Assembly (NCBI GenBank): GCA_002077065.1 | Contig: NAJO01000004.1 | Span: 1,116,001 to 1,180,000, forward strand | Source of the DNA: Cryoendolithus antarcticus | Lineage: Eukaryota > Ascomycota > Dothideomycetes > Cladosporiales > Cladosporiaceae | Direction: 5' to 3' | DNA length: 64,000 nt | In this document: piece after piece, positions 21,701 to 31,178 of the stretch | Layout of the letters: each line of letters starts with the position of its first letter | Position numbering within the stretch: position 1 is the first letter of the stretch | Translations under genes and position numbers: made by a program | Notes under the pieces: generated by a model | What the model was told of the DNA's origin: nothing | The model's database searches: none | The model's input: the letters and a program-made list of their open reading frames with translations, nothing else

Positions 21701-24644
21701 AACAGACTTGCTCGATGCTGGCGCACACGCGCAGGGCAAGATGATCATGCGCAGGCTCGTGTTGATCATCAACTACAGCAACCTGGCGCTCTTCAAGGAC
21801 CCTGATGTGCGCACGAAATTGATCGCGAACACGTACCGCTGGCTAGCGCCGTATTGGGGCACGACCGAAGTCGTCACAGACCAGTGGCGCAACCAAGTCC
21901 GGCTGTGCTGCTCCGTTGTTGCTACGCAAATGGCTGAGCTCGACAATGACGGCTGCCAGTACGTGCCAAAGCTCGTTGAGTCATACACGACACTTCAGGC
22001 TGCGGGCCATAGATCCCCGTCGCGTACGTTTACCCTGCTCTTCCCGACCACGTTCCCATTCCCGGAGCGCCGGACGCCAACGGAGCTAGACGTGGACGAA
22101 GCGATGCTCGAGATGTCTGCCCTGCTCGCCACAGCCCTCACTACACAGCAAAGCCTCTACCTAGACAGCAGCACCGTCGATGTCCCAGGTGTCCTGTTGC
22201 AAGCCCTCAAAGTCGGCCAAAGCATTCTGAGCTGTGAAGCGTTTCCCAAAAGCTGGGTGAGCTTGCACGTCAGCCATCACCGGTACGGCATGATGGCTTT
22301 GCAGCGAATCCAGGAATTGCTCATCGAATCCTTACCGGACATCTATGCCACTGATGCGAATGAGGCATTCGACTTTGACACAGTGATCTGGCGCCAATTC
22401 TTCGACACCCTCTTCGTTGCCGTCTCGAGCCCAGCTCTGGCAATGGAGACCTTTCCCGAGCAGAAACGCAGGGCAATCTGGAAGATCGCTGGCGACGTTC
22501 GCGAGACTGGCGCTGTGTTGCTTAAGCAGAGCTGGGAAGCTATTGGCTGGGAAACGCCCGAGGAGAGCAAGAAGCTACATGGCTTCCAGCGCATGGGTGG
22601 ATATCAGGTGCAGTTCATGCCCGAGCTCGTTGCGCCTGTTGTGGAGCTGTGTTTGAGTATGCATGCGACGCTGAGACAGAATGCGACTGAGGTGCTTCGC
22701 AGTATGATCGTGAGTGCCTGGGAACTGGACCAGGATCTGGGCGTGGTGCAGAGAGCTGTGATTGAGTGCTTGGACAGGCTATGTCGGCGCAAAGACATCA
22801 GCGAGGCTGTTCTGCAGAAGAGTTTTGTTGCAGAGCTGCTCGCACAGTTCAAGCCTTTGCAGGATTCGTCGGAGGATGAGCTCTACCAGGCCGTTGTGGA
22901 AATGTTCCGCAAGGTGGACGAGCTGCTCTCGATGCTCGGGACTGTGCACTCCGGCACAGCGATCAGTGAAGCGACACAAATCGTCGACACGCTACGACTG
23001 ATGGAGTTCCTGCGCGATGTGCAAAGCGATGCAGCGTACATTAGGTATGTGCACCAGCTCGCAGACATGCAGAGCAAAGCCGGGAACCACACAGAAGCTG
23101 GGCTGGCGCTGCAATTGCATGCCGAAAAGTACGCCTGGGACGCGAGTATGCCTTTGGATCCCATGGACGAACCGGAATTCCCTGCACAGAAGTCTTTCGA
23201 CCGGCGCGAGGCGCTCTGCTTCCAGATGATACAGCACTACGAACGCGGCGCGGCTTACCAGAAGGGTCTAGCTGTATACAAGGAGCTGGCTCATCAGTAC
23301 GAAACCAATACCTTCGACTTCGCAAAGCTGGCCCGTACTCAGCGTGCCATGGCTGCTATGCACGACCGCATCGCCAAAGGCGACAGAGTGTTCGCACGGT
23401 ACTTCAGAGTCCTGTATAGAGGCCACGGCTGGCCTACCAATGTTCGCGATAAGGAGTTTATCTTCGAAGGCCACGCCTCAGACAAGTTGGCAGTATTTGA
23501 GGACAAGATCCGCCAGCTGCATCCTGGTGCTTCGATTCTGCGGAACAATGCTGAGGCAGACTTGGTCGAGGGGCAGTACCTACAAGTGTTCCCTGTGAGC
23601 GTGCATAGAGATCTGAGTCACATGGTTTATCAGCGCACGAAAGTCGCCCAAACAGTCCGAGATTACTACTTGCTGTCGTCGCCGCAGCGCTTCTCAACGA
23701 CAACGCGGCAACCGATACGCGAACTTGCTATCACTGAGCAGCCAGTCGAGAAGACTCTCTATATCACTACAGCGGCCTTCCCAACGATCCTACGTCGCGC
23801 TGAGATCGTGGCTACAGAGAAGGTCGCACTGACGGCCATCGAAGCAGCAGTGGAACGTACAACGCGCAAGACTGCCGAGCTGGTAGCTCTGGAGAAGCGT
23901 GCCTCGTTGGATGACGAGGGTGCGATGCAAGGACTGTCTGAGGCTATACTGCTGTCCGTGGATCCGGAGTCTAGTAGCTCCGTGGCGCGATATCGCGTAT
24001 TGATCCCAACAGCCGGCAGCAAAGACGCCAAATCTGATGAATTCGATCCTTCCGCGCCAGAGGCCGTGGATGATGGACCGGTCGAGCTGGACAGTATGCA
24101 GAGTGCTCTTCAAGTTGCGCTGCTGGATCATGCGCTTGTGATCAAGCGGTGCCTGGGGCTCTACAATCGCAGCGCACACCTCGCTACGCGAGCCGAGCTA
24201 GTGCCCCGCTTCGAAGCGGTGTTCGAGCACGAGCTATCTGTGCTGTTTCCTGGCCAGAGCGGCGTGATGGATCTCGCTGCTTTGAGAGACAGCCAGGAAC
24301 CAGTGACCGAGCTGCCGGACTCCCGTCAAGCGACCGCTGGCGCTGAAGCAACCGAGCCGAATGGCGTGGACGAGCCGAGCAGAGGACGTGAGTCCAGTCT
24401 TGCGCGAGGCAGGCGGCGATCATTGTCGTTCTTGAAGCGTGGCTCAATTGCGTCGCTAAGAGGGCAGAAGAACGCGCAGACGAACGGTGTGAATACCGGG
24501 AACGAGGAGGTCACTACGCCTCAGGCTAGGAGCTCGAGTCGTGGGCCTTTCGGCTTCTTCGAACGGAGGCCGAGTAGCAGTGCCGGAGTTGGAGGTGACG
24601 GGGTTGGGAGGAAGAGGTTGAGCTTCTTGGGTAACGGCACGTAG
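18747..24644 (+). CDS. DCK1: DOCK-family guanine nucleotide exchange factor (Dck1-like)
   Basis: An intronless 1965-residue frame. The N-terminus has an SH3-like module (about 10-95, YPFNATQPQDLPLQVGD...GDWYRGYL). A basic linker and a helical region come next, and a DHR-1/C2 lipid-binding domain begins around residue 585 (RSDIYLTLAEPMVPR). A long helical-repeat scaffold leads to a C-terminal DHR-2 catalytic domain (about 1440-1830, ending in FEHELSVLFPGQSG). The tail is Ser/Arg-rich. The build matches DOCK180/yeast Dck1, which works with an ELMO protein to activate Rac/Rho GTPases in polarity, cell-wall and mitophagy signalling. The ELMO partner is not in the window. An intronless gene this long is noteworthy, but no stop or clear splice pair interrupts it. 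The gene name is by family, not by tested orthology. Confidence 0.92.
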   Translation: MPWRPLPSVAFAICTYPFNATQPQDLPLQVGDHTYIIEQGGKSGDWYRGYLVASPSLLAGLTKTGGQQLEHRVFSGIFPRNCVEVREFLGKEGVNSDGVPKTPPTPQTPGVNGEDEGEIREKRKSQKLQARRLSRALSRKRSHRSVGDKPKLQTPDLIQDPVPRNPAVAKPAAPVPLLRVGDETGQSAEEPLVDEIASCLREWHDARLHELLLARKYNRLGEVQDLIRRLDVNRKQLMHDVMTSNELSKLREDAVWDLVAGNKLLSDEVIVRSPNDKGRILTAEDSVIEMTKQQANMSILDRPPKPPLDIHMLYHVLVDVKTFVCEQSDTPESLQVSVYSKEAGEKPRPLTENFTISTPLSEAETKSPEEQAKTLFVGLNAIDLSLGNEAGSVYLVFKLLREEPVRTRATQESSGHQHQASTSSNVQPRNSLRTRRSMFGSQRRSNDARPNTANDSERPETGMSSGTVSDQSSVQDGKTVKRTIGVGVVDISDLARKQSETRSTVTMWGPAHSFDARGDEGEDWQEIIRELGRSVTHGYAKLGLVKRFDVSTTVFASADLDTLVRTTPTLLYNIHPTHKLGFSGAPDQPRSDIYLTLAEPMVPRHAHLQHSKFGSVPLNQRCNTALANLQLTLEVRKADGERVEECIFTSSNHQGHTAWRTTAVERGESWNQTIRLAIPAEDVPGSHIVMSIADSPNFPFALAWIPLWENEAFVRDGDHSVALYVYDEYSSSMIGGKGAYLALPPWHNKGDFTQVSAASVLLRTYLCSTEYSQDPSLLGLLRWRNFHGAQLVELLERFQYIPEVEIVKLLPDVFQSLFEIMDEYANSEAYEDLLLYNFVVIFGIAKDRRFDLGNVVEQYAITPHDWPHASQCLLRAFHRLITNPLDPEGSRKLRAALKVGDQLLHLIIETRKETTDVNGTETNGHNERHPTFSEDLGKLFVALMALMRNPMPVLLGTQTLVIQHFHSWLPELESLMSPSDILEVATDLLDAGAHAQGKMIMRRLVLIINYSNLALFKDPDVRTKLIANTYRWLAPYWGTTEVVTDQWRNQVRLCCSVVATQMAELDNDGCQYVPKLVESYTTLQAAGHRSPSRTFTLLFPTTFPFPERRTPTELDVDEAMLEMSALLATALTTQQSLYLDSSTVDVPGVLLQALKVGQSILSCEAFPKSWVSLHVSHHRYGMMALQRIQELLIESLPDIYATDANEAFDFDTVIWRQFFDTLFVAVSSPALAMETFPEQKRRAIWKIAGDVRETGAVLLKQSWEAIGWETPEESKKLHGFQRMGGYQVQFMPELVAPVVELCLSMHATLRQNATEVLRSMIVSAWELDQDLGVVQRAVIECLDRLCRRKDISEAVLQKSFVAELLAQFKPLQDSSEDELYQAVVEMFRKVDELLSMLGTVHSGTAISEATQIVDTLRLMEFLRDVQSDAAYIRYVHQLADMQSKAGNHTEAGLALQLHAEKYAWDASMPLDPMDEPEFPAQKSFDRREALCFQMIQHYERGAAYQKGLAVYKELAHQYETNTFDFAKLARTQRAMAAMHDRIAKGDRVFARYFRVLYRGHGWPTNVRDKEFIFEGHASDKLAVFEDKIRQLHPGASILRNNAEADLVEGQYLQVFPVSVHRDLSHMVYQRTKVAQTVRDYYLLSSPQRFSTTTRQPIRELAITEQPVEKTLYITTAAFPTILRRAEIVATEKVALTAIEAAVERTTRKTAELVALEKRASLDDEGAMQGLSEAILLSVDPESSSSVARYRVLIPTAGSKDAKSDEFDPSAPEAVDDGPVELDSMQSALQVALLDHALVIKRCLGLYNRSAHLATRAELVPRFEAVFEHELSVLFPGQSGVMDLAALRDSQEPVTELPDSRQATAGAEATEPNGVDEPSRGRESSLARGRRRSLSFLKRGSIASLRGQKNAQTNGVNTGNEEVTTPQARSSSRGPFGFFERRPSSSAGVGGDGVGRKRLSFLGNGT

Positions 24645-25110
24645 GAGGCACGCGAGTGATCGGAAAAGCAGACTGCTCAGCGACCCTCTATGATCGAGTA
24701 CGCTGAGATATGCAGCACCGCAACAGTGCATACGCAGCAACGATGTCTGTTAGAATGCAGATTTCAATTACGAAAGGCTCTCCAGGGCAGCACTAGCGGG
24801 CGGACGATTATTGCGGTGTAACATACAACAGCAGCACCCACCCTGAGAACATCTCGAGCGGTCCGCTTCTTTCGGAATTCGCGCGGAAGATTGAGCGGCT
24901 GTGGTGTACTGAGTGAGATGAGACTGGGTTTGAAGTTTTGTGGGAGGTTGCTTTGATACCCTGTAATCGCGACCTCGGACCTGTATACTTACGCTGTAGT
25001 GATAATTCGTGTATAACATGATCATCATCGTCGTTCCCCAGCCCTGTCCTGCTCTCATGCTACTGATCTCATCGCTCTCATCTCATCACTCTTTGCACAT
25101 CACTTTCTGC
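24645..25110. other. Intergenic, convergent 3' ends
   Basis: 466 bp between the DOCK gene and the metallophosphoesterase gene. A TC-rich stretch lies at about 25060-25130. Nothing coding is seen. Confidence 0.4.
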
Positions 25111-26289
25111 TCATCCCTCACTCTCCAAACCAGCTTCCCCGGCCACTGGCAGATCTATATCCAGCACCCACGGCGCGTTCACCGGGTCCAAATCCTTGTT
25201 CATCACTGCAGCATTGATCATCACCGTTTCCTTGCCCCTATGCAGCACATTCCCTTCCCTCAGATTGACGAAAAGCGCATGCTTCGTGTCGCCACAGTCC
25301 TGCGCCAAGCCGATGGGCTCGACCTGCCGCTGCGACCATGCTTCAGTTTGCTCACTCCACTCCTGGATCGTCACTCTCCTACTCCTCACTTCGTCCACGT
25401 CAAGTGGCCAAGTGACGTGCTTAACGCCGTAGCCTTCGTGAATGTGGCCGAAACAATGGATGAGCGGGCGAGCGCGCATGCAGGCGCGGAGAAGATGGGG
25501 GCAACCGACTGAGGTTCGAAGAGCAGGCTCTTCGGGCGTGTCTTGCATTGTATCGTCGATCTTGACGATATCTAGGATATGCATTGGCGGGCCGTGAGTG
25601 ATCATGATATCGACTTGGTGCTCGGACCGTAACGGGACTGGACGTCGAGAGATGTTCGTAGCGTCAGACAGCGTGTCGGCATAGCTATTGAATCGGTCCT
25701 CGTTCGCGGAATAGGCGAAGGCCCAGTCTTCAAACCGAGGCGTATACGGCGATGCGTATATATTCAAAACCGCCCCGTTGCGTAGCGTGATACTGTGCAT
25801 TCCCTCCTCGAGGAAAGTGATGCCATCGCATTGCGCACGTTCATATCGAGAGGTCCAGAGTCGCTGAGCATCGGAGTAGCGAGCATTCGCCTCCGCGGCA
25901 TTCATCTCCGGCTGGCGGTTCTGTAGGTCACTTGGAAGGTGTGAGATCACCCAGTCGCGATCCAAGGAGAGGTCATGGTTACCTGGTATAACCAATTTGA
26001 CCGGTGCGGGTATGAGAGCGAGCATATCGAGAGCCTCATGGTATTCCCTCGTATTGCCTTCATTGGTGAGATCCCCACAGTGAATCAAAAGATCGGTCGA
26101 TGGAGGAAGTGGAAGGGCGAAATTAGTGTTCTCAGCTCCAGCGATCCCGTCTGTGAGGGTTGCGCAGTGGGTGTCGGAAATGATCATAATCCGCGTGTGG
26201 ACTGTACCGTCGCTGTTCCGCCTTGCGATCGGAGGCGCTGCGGCAGCTCCGTGGAAGCCATCGACGTCCAGGGGGCCTATCACGCTCAT
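25111..26289 (-). CDS. Calcineurin-like metallophosphoesterase
   Basis: A single exon of 392 residues. The phosphoesterase motifs are in order: DTH (Asp39, His41), GDLT (Asp73), GNHD (Asn104, His105), then ITHGPP and GHIHEGYG. This is the dinuclear-metal set of the MPP superfamily. The closest architecture I know is the small group of UPF0046/MPPED-like proteins widespread in fungi (YfcE-like phosphodiesterases), which are cytosolic and have no signal peptide here. The segment between GNHD and ITHGPP is long and contains LRNGAVLNIYASPYTPRFEDWAF, typical of that group. The physiological substrate is not known. It lies head-to-tail downstream of the acyltransferase gene. Confidence 0.92.
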   Translation of the reverse strand: MSVIGPLDVDGFHGAAAAPPIARRNSDGTVHTRIMIISDTHCATLTDGIAGAENTNFALPLPPSTDLLIHCGDLTNEGNTREYHEALDMLALIPAPVKLVIPGNHDLSLDRDWVISHLPSDLQNRQPEMNAAEANARYSDAQRLWTSRYERAQCDGITFLEEGMHSITLRNGAVLNIYASPYTPRFEDWAFAYSANEDRFNSYADTLSDATNISRRPVPLRSEHQVDIMITHGPPMHILDIVKIDDTMQDTPEEPALRTSVGCPHLLRACMRARPLIHCFGHIHEGYGVKHVTWPLDVDEVRSRRVTIQEWSEQTEAWSQRQVEPIGLAQDCGDTKHALFVNLREGNVLHRGKETVMINAAVMNKDLDPVNAPWVLDIDLPVAGEAGLESEG

Positions 26290-26763
26290 GTCGGACCTCG
26301 GTATGACTTATGCTGCTCTGCTGGACATGGAAGCACGGTGTTGCTCGAAGGTATAGCTCGGGAGCCCAGTCAAAGGGATAGGCAGTCGTGTTGTTGACAC
26401 TACTGAGTATCGATGACAGCAGTGACTGCCGCAGATGTAATCGCAATATCGCACCTTCGTCTCTCCAAACTCTTGAAAGTTCCTGTGGTTCTATCAGCCT
26501 GCCCACTACAGTAAAGTGTAATATTGCCTGGTGTGTAAGGATCCGGTCTCAGAGGAAAGATATTGAGGACCAGTCTATGCTCTCCCGTTATTATCGATTC
26601 ATAGGGTACTTTCTGCAGGTACACTCAAAAGAGCGCAGGAGTAGTCAGCCTTGGGAGTGAGAACCTGGTTGGCATTCACGGATGGCAGATATGTCACACT
26701 GTTGTGCGAGCCGCGACGATGACAGTCTTAAGAGAAGTGAGCGAGAACTGCAAATATCAAAGT
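26290..26763. other. Intergenic, metallophosphoesterase promoter side
   Basis: 474 bp between the metallophosphoesterase start and the 3' end of the acyltransferase gene. Frames crossing it are short and featureless. Confidence 0.4.
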
Positions 26764-28179
26764 CTATATGCCAAGCCGCTGCACAACCCATCGCCCAATG
26801 CGTATGCTCGGGTCATCCAATAGTGATGTACAAACATGTGCCAATAAGATATTGACAGGAGTAATCACAGCCTGTGCTACCAGGAATCTCGTAGTCAGTC
26901 CGTGCACACCCCAATCTGGCACCGTCAAGCGTCCATCCCACCAAGTTTGCAAATCCGTTTGATTGATCGTGCCCACAAGTCTGTACATGCGGTCGCTGAA
27001 CGTCCACAGAAGTGGCATATGTATGAGGTAGAGCAAGAAGCTGATCTTGCCTAGGTACTGCAGCGATGATGATGCGAAAAATCGCTGCAGCGGCTGTATG
27101 CGGAGGACGCCATACACCAGCAACAGAGCGCCCCAGGTATGCCACCAGCGCCAGTACTCGCCATTGTAGTAGTATGAAGGGATCATCGAGGTCAGGTAGC
27201 CGAAGCCAGGCGTGTCAAGGGAGACTTGAACCTCTTTCACGCCACCTGGTCCTGACAAAAGGTACCAGCCAGCGAAGAACGACGAGTAATGTAGTAGTCG
27301 TTGCGAGGCGGTGGGATTCACCATCGGTGTATCACGATACGTCTGGTCGGCCATCGCAAGCACAATTCCGGCCATGAAGCAGGCCAGAAACCACTGATGA
27401 AAGAGTAGCAAGGCAACGCCGGTGGCGCAGAAGGTAGCCATGCGGTACCGAGAGGGTATTTGGGTCGAGATAGCCAGAGCGGCAAACAGCACCCATGAGC
27501 CGAGCAATTCTATCGGCATCGTGTATGATGGCGGGTTGTACACGAACCAGCGGCCAGAAACACCATGATAGACGAAAGGATTTACGAGCCAGATGCAGTC
27601 TCCGACCCATCGTTTCAGCTCCAGCCACAGACTTGCTTCCGCGGGTGGCCATACGATGGTTGGCTTGATAAATGCGGGCAAGTGTAGCGTCAACAAGACG
27701 ACGATGCTCACGCCGATCGGCGGCATGTACAATCGAAATGGGCGTCTGATCGCAGCTGATATCAAACTCCGGTACGTCTTCTGATAGTCGCCGTTCCTGA
27801 TCGACCGTAGAGGCGAGACGGACAAGACATAGCCTGATAGTACGAAGAAGATTGCCACCGCGGGATTCCCGCCTGTAAAGAAGACCCGAACGAACGGTAG
27901 CTGGCCGAAGTACTTGATCCCCTTCGGCTGCCCATAGCCGTACAGCAGATCATCGAATGCACCGTAGAACCAGGAAACGTGATGGTAGAAATATACGAGA
28001 AACGCCGCTAATCCTCGCAAGCCTGTGAGGAACTCGGTAGACGACGCTGATGCAGATCTCGCGGGTACTGCTTGTCCAGAGACGGCATTGGATTCTGTTG
28101 GAATACTGGACTCATGCAGTGGAAGCAGGGTAGCTTGGTCGATTGACTTTTCGATGCCATCGTGATGGTCTTGATCCAT
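26764..28179 (-). CDS. Acyltransferase-3 (OafA-like) multi-pass membrane protein
   Basis: A single exon of 471 residues from the first in-frame ATG (28179). Further upstream only a GTG is available. The opening of the acyltransferase_3 domain is clear in EFLTGLRGLAAFLVYFYHH (the R and H region) and FFVLSGYVLS. About ten hydrophobic helices follow, for example VSIVVLLTLHL, LLGSWVLFAALAIS and YLGKISFLLYLIHMPLLW. The family transfers acyl groups across membranes to sugars, lipids or secondary metabolites. The N-terminal ~50 residues are acidic and soluble. Fungal members are numerous and mostly uncharacterised, so the acceptor is unknown. The gene is tandem with the metallophosphoesterase gene, 474 bp apart, with no evidence of a joint role. 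Confidence 0.92.
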   Translation of the reverse strand: MDQDHHDGIEKSIDQATLLPLHESSIPTESNAVSGQAVPARSASASSTEFLTGLRGLAAFLVYFYHHVSWFYGAFDDLLYGYGQPKGIKYFGQLPFVRVFFTGGNPAVAIFFVLSGYVLSVSPLRSIRNGDYQKTYRSLISAAIRRPFRLYMPPIGVSIVVLLTLHLPAFIKPTIVWPPAEASLWLELKRWVGDCIWLVNPFVYHGVSGRWFVYNPPSYTMPIELLGSWVLFAALAISTQIPSRYRMATFCATGVALLLFHQWFLACFMAGIVLAMADQTYRDTPMVNPTASQRLLHYSSFFAGWYLLSGPGGVKEVQVSLDTPGFGYLTSMIPSYYYNGEYWRWWHTWGALLLVYGVLRIQPLQRFFASSSLQYLGKISFLLYLIHMPLLWTFSDRMYRLVGTINQTDLQTWWDGRLTVPDWGVHGLTTRFLVAQAVITPVNILLAHVCTSLLDDPSIRIGRWVVQRLGI

Positions 28180-28482
28180 GCTGTCCAGAAGATTCTCAGT
28201 CACGACGCATCGCACTCAGATAGCGTTGTACCAGGGCCAGTCCTTACACTATGTTCTGGCGTTTGATGGCAAGTCGAGAAATCTAGGGGCATATAGGTGC
28301 CGAGGCTCGCCGATTTAAAGTTGAGCCTCATGACGCGAGTTTGGCGCGGTATCCCTACCCTGGATCTTATGGAAATGTCCGCTGAATCGCGTGGAAACTG
28401 GAGCACCTTGTCATGCTGCAAAGGATAACGTCGGAGATTACTGTGGTCGAATCTCATGCAGACACAATCATGTGAATCTCAA
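28180..28482. other. Short intergenic, acyltransferase promoter
   Basis: 303 bp between the acyltransferase start and the end of the SWIM/RING gene. Nothing recognisable. Confidence 0.4.
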
Positions 28483-29604
28483 CTACATATACTCATGATT
28501 CATAACGCCGTCCTCATCCCAGGCAATATTCCCTCGTCTCGCTTCATTTCTTACCCAGTGCGAATGATACGTCGAGTAGTCCCTACGACCAGACAGACCC
28601 AGCTGGCTCGCAAGGTTGACATAGCCCTCAGCGTTCACAGTCCCACCACTGGCCAACGCCTGCAGATTCTCGCCCTCATCAGCTTGCCATGGGCTCCTGC
28701 AAAGTGGGCAAGTGACTGCACCACCCCTATTGCTGGCAGCCCATTGCTTCATGCACTCCTTGTGGATATTGTTGCCACAGCTAGCTTTGCAGTACACGAT
28801 GCTCTCCTTACTCATAGGCTCGAAGTCGGAGTAGCAGATCGGGCATTCTCCTTCCACTTCTTTGCGATTCCCGTCTTTGGCACTCTCGTCCGCAGTCTCT
28901 GATGGTAGAGGTGGCGCAGCTGCGAAGATCTCGCGCAGCTCAGAGGAGATGAACGCCAATTGATACTCGAGTTCCGGCCTTACGCGCAGGACGCGAGAAA
29001 GGCAGTACGCAATATGCTTGCATTGGGCGGCGCCCTTCGTTGCGTGTGGACAGCTGCAAGAAGGCACCTTGTCGACTCTGATCTCATAGACATTCCCTGT
29101 AGTACCCGCCAGCTTGATGACCTCGACAGGGTGATCGGGATTGGACATGTCCCGCTGCCGATCCAAAGCGAACATACGTTGTGTCAAAGCCCGCTGTCTG
29201 ATCTCGAGGTATGAACCAGGTGCTGCCTTTCGCCATCGACGGAGGCGCTTCTCCTCGTCCGGCTCGCGCTTGGCTTTCTTCTTCTTCGGCAATAGTGCCT
29301 CGGCTGCATCGCCTGCTATGCGCGCCTTCGTGGGGTCATCCAGAATCCCTACCTTCTTCCGTCGCTTTGGCGGCGCATCATCGCCCTGCGTACCACCTTG
29401 GTACGTTGACGATGCTGGCGCGTAGCTGTCCGTATAGCTACGATTTGGTGCAGCTCCTGCCTTCTTTTTCGGGGGCGTTGCCTCGGTAAGGTCAATGACT
29501 TCGCAACGCGCTGGCGACACCTTGCGCTTCTTCCGAGGCTGTGACATTTCAAGATCGTTGTAGCCGCCTGTCGCGCCCAATGGCGCATTCCCTGGAATTC
29601 CCAT
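28483..29604 (-). CDS. SWIM + RING-type zinc finger protein (probable E3 ubiquitin ligase)
   Basis: A single exon of 373 residues. The N-terminal third is basic with SQPRKKRKVSP, a good nuclear localisation signal, and a VIDLTE stretch that resembles a SUMO-interacting core. A SWIM zinc motif follows (CSCPHATKGAAQCKH, C-x-C...C-x-H). A RING-like domain comes next, with CPICYSDF, CGNNIHKECMKQW and CPLCRSPW. The order SWIM then RING matches ZSWIM2/MEX-type ubiquitin ligases and many fungal proteins annotated only by these domains. The predicted role is nuclear ubiquitin or SUMO-linked ligation, and the targets are unknown. It shares a 289-bp divergent promoter with the histidine phosphatase gene. 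Confidence 0.9.
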   Translation of the reverse strand: MGIPGNAPLGATGGYNDLEMSQPRKKRKVSPARCEVIDLTEATPPKKKAGAAPNRSYTDSYAPASSTYQGGTQGDDAPPKRRKKVGILDDPTKARIAGDAAEALLPKKKKAKREPDEEKRLRRWRKAAPGSYLEIRQRALTQRMFALDRQRDMSNPDHPVEVIKLAGTTGNVYEIRVDKVPSCSCPHATKGAAQCKHIAYCLSRVLRVRPELEYQLAFISSELREIFAAAPPLPSETADESAKDGNRKEVEGECPICYSDFEPMSKESIVYCKASCGNNIHKECMKQWAASNRGGAVTCPLCRSPWQADEGENLQALASGGTVNAEGYVNLASQLGLSGRRDYSTYHSHWVRNEARRGNIAWDEDGVMNHEYM

Positions 29605-29893
29605 AGTATTGTGCTTGAGTCAGTGTTCGGCTGAGCTCGTTCACAGCCGCGACGCGATGACAAACTTGACAGAATGTTCACTCGAAAAAATCACTGTAGT
29701 ATATCAGGTGGCGATATGTCCATGCGCTTGCGTAAGTGAGGCTAACAGTCGAGTTGGTGTTTGTACTATGTACCTAGTGAACAGGGATGCTTCTCCACGA
29801 AGCGGATCTGTCCGAAAGCTTAATCGCAATCGCCACTTCCGATGTGCAGCGAGATGATCGTCACGATGCTTGACATCTGGAGGACACAAAGCG

Positions 29894-30998
29894 ATGCCGA
29901 TGCGCCTCTTCCTGATCCGCCATGGTGAGACCGTGGATAATGTTGCAGGATTGTATGCCGGCGTGCGAGACAGCGCTTTGACGAATTACGGCGTCGAGCA
30001 AGCTACCAAATTAGGCGATTACCTGGGACGGACCACAAAGATCACGCACATCTATGCATCTCCGTTACAAAGGGCCCATAAGACCGCGCAGGCTGTCCAT
30101 TGCCACCAACAATCTCAACGGAAGGCTGTTAATGAGACAGACCTCGATATTGTGCTTGTGTCAGCGTTGATCGAGCAAGACTTCGTACGTCGTTTCGATC
30201 ACTGCTTACAATGATCTGTAGCATGTCCCTCTGACCGCAACTTGCTTCTTACAGGGCTACTACGAAGGCAAAGGCTTCTTTGCTCGGTCGGACCCGAAGA
30301 AGAGTGGTCGCGACGCTCACTACGATGACCACAAGAACGATCCCGGCTTCGTCGATGTCGAAAGCAAGGAGTCGATCTGCAAGCGCGCTGACGCGTTCTT
30401 AGACCACCACTTGCTTCCACTGTTCGATGCGCCATCGACAGGAGAGGGGCATGTTGTTGCAGTCGTCTCTCATGGTATCCTGTTGTCGAATCTTTGGCGT
30501 CGTCTGCTTCTGCGTTTACCACGCAAGAGTTTGACGATTGCCCCCGAAGTCACAGTAGCGCGAGACAATCTCGTGCTGGAGCATCTTGGTGGCTGGAGTA
30601 ACACCGGATACCTGGAGCTGATGATCCGCAAGATCGTCATCGCAGAGTCCGAGAATCGTGCTCCCAATGATGTCGCTATCCCTACGCAAGAGGTCGGTAG
30701 TGTGACGGCGGAATTTGTGGCGGAAGCCGATGTCAGTCAAACCACCCGCTCGACATCGGCGGCATCCCGTGGGGCATCGTCGCCATTTCACAATGCGTCG
30801 GTTACTTCATCATCCATTCCGACGTCTGCTGCGCTGTCTCGTCGACAACTGATAGGCTATGCTACCACCATTGTCGCTGTAGACAGCAAGCAGCATCTTG
30901 TTGGACTAAAGCGGCAGCGTGGCGGTATTGGTCGGCTTGCGCACGATGAAGGCCAGAAGAAGCTGGACAGCTTCTTCAAGAAGCGCAGGGTGGAGTGA
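29894..30998 (+). CDS. Histidine phosphatase (phosphoglycerate mutase-like) with C-terminal PIP-box-like motif
   Basis: Exons 29894-30184 and 30255-30998 (70-bp intron) give 344 residues. The catalytic RHGE motif sits near the N-terminus (LFLIRHGETVDN) and the second active-site His is in VVSHGILL. Both basic residues of the first motif are present, so activity is likely. A Ser/Thr/Ala-rich linker follows. The last residues read QKKLDSFF (331-338) and then KKRR, which fits the PCNA-interacting consensus Q-x-x-(I/L/M)-x-x-aromatic-aromatic with a basic flank that can double as nuclear targeting. The enzyme class covers phosphatases of sugars, nucleotides and proteins, and the substrate here is unknown. 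The start is the first ATG. Upstream in-frame codons lack one. Confidence 0.93.
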
Positions 30999-31178
30999 GT
31001 GCCCTGCCGTACTCTCGGCGCTTGCGCTTTCGTGCGCTACCGGAATCTCGCTCAGACCCCCGAGCGTCACAGATCCGCAGTCAAACTGCCCTGAGCTCTA
31101 CGAGCTCGGCAGAGTTGGCGTCTGCCACATTTTTGGCCTGGGAATCAGTACCAAGTACTGCTTCCAGGTAAGCGATGC

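Noticed and set aside
19415..24740. Many antisense frames across the DOCK gene
   Set aside because: All mirror codon structure of the 1965-residue plus-strand protein, and none has recognisable motifs.
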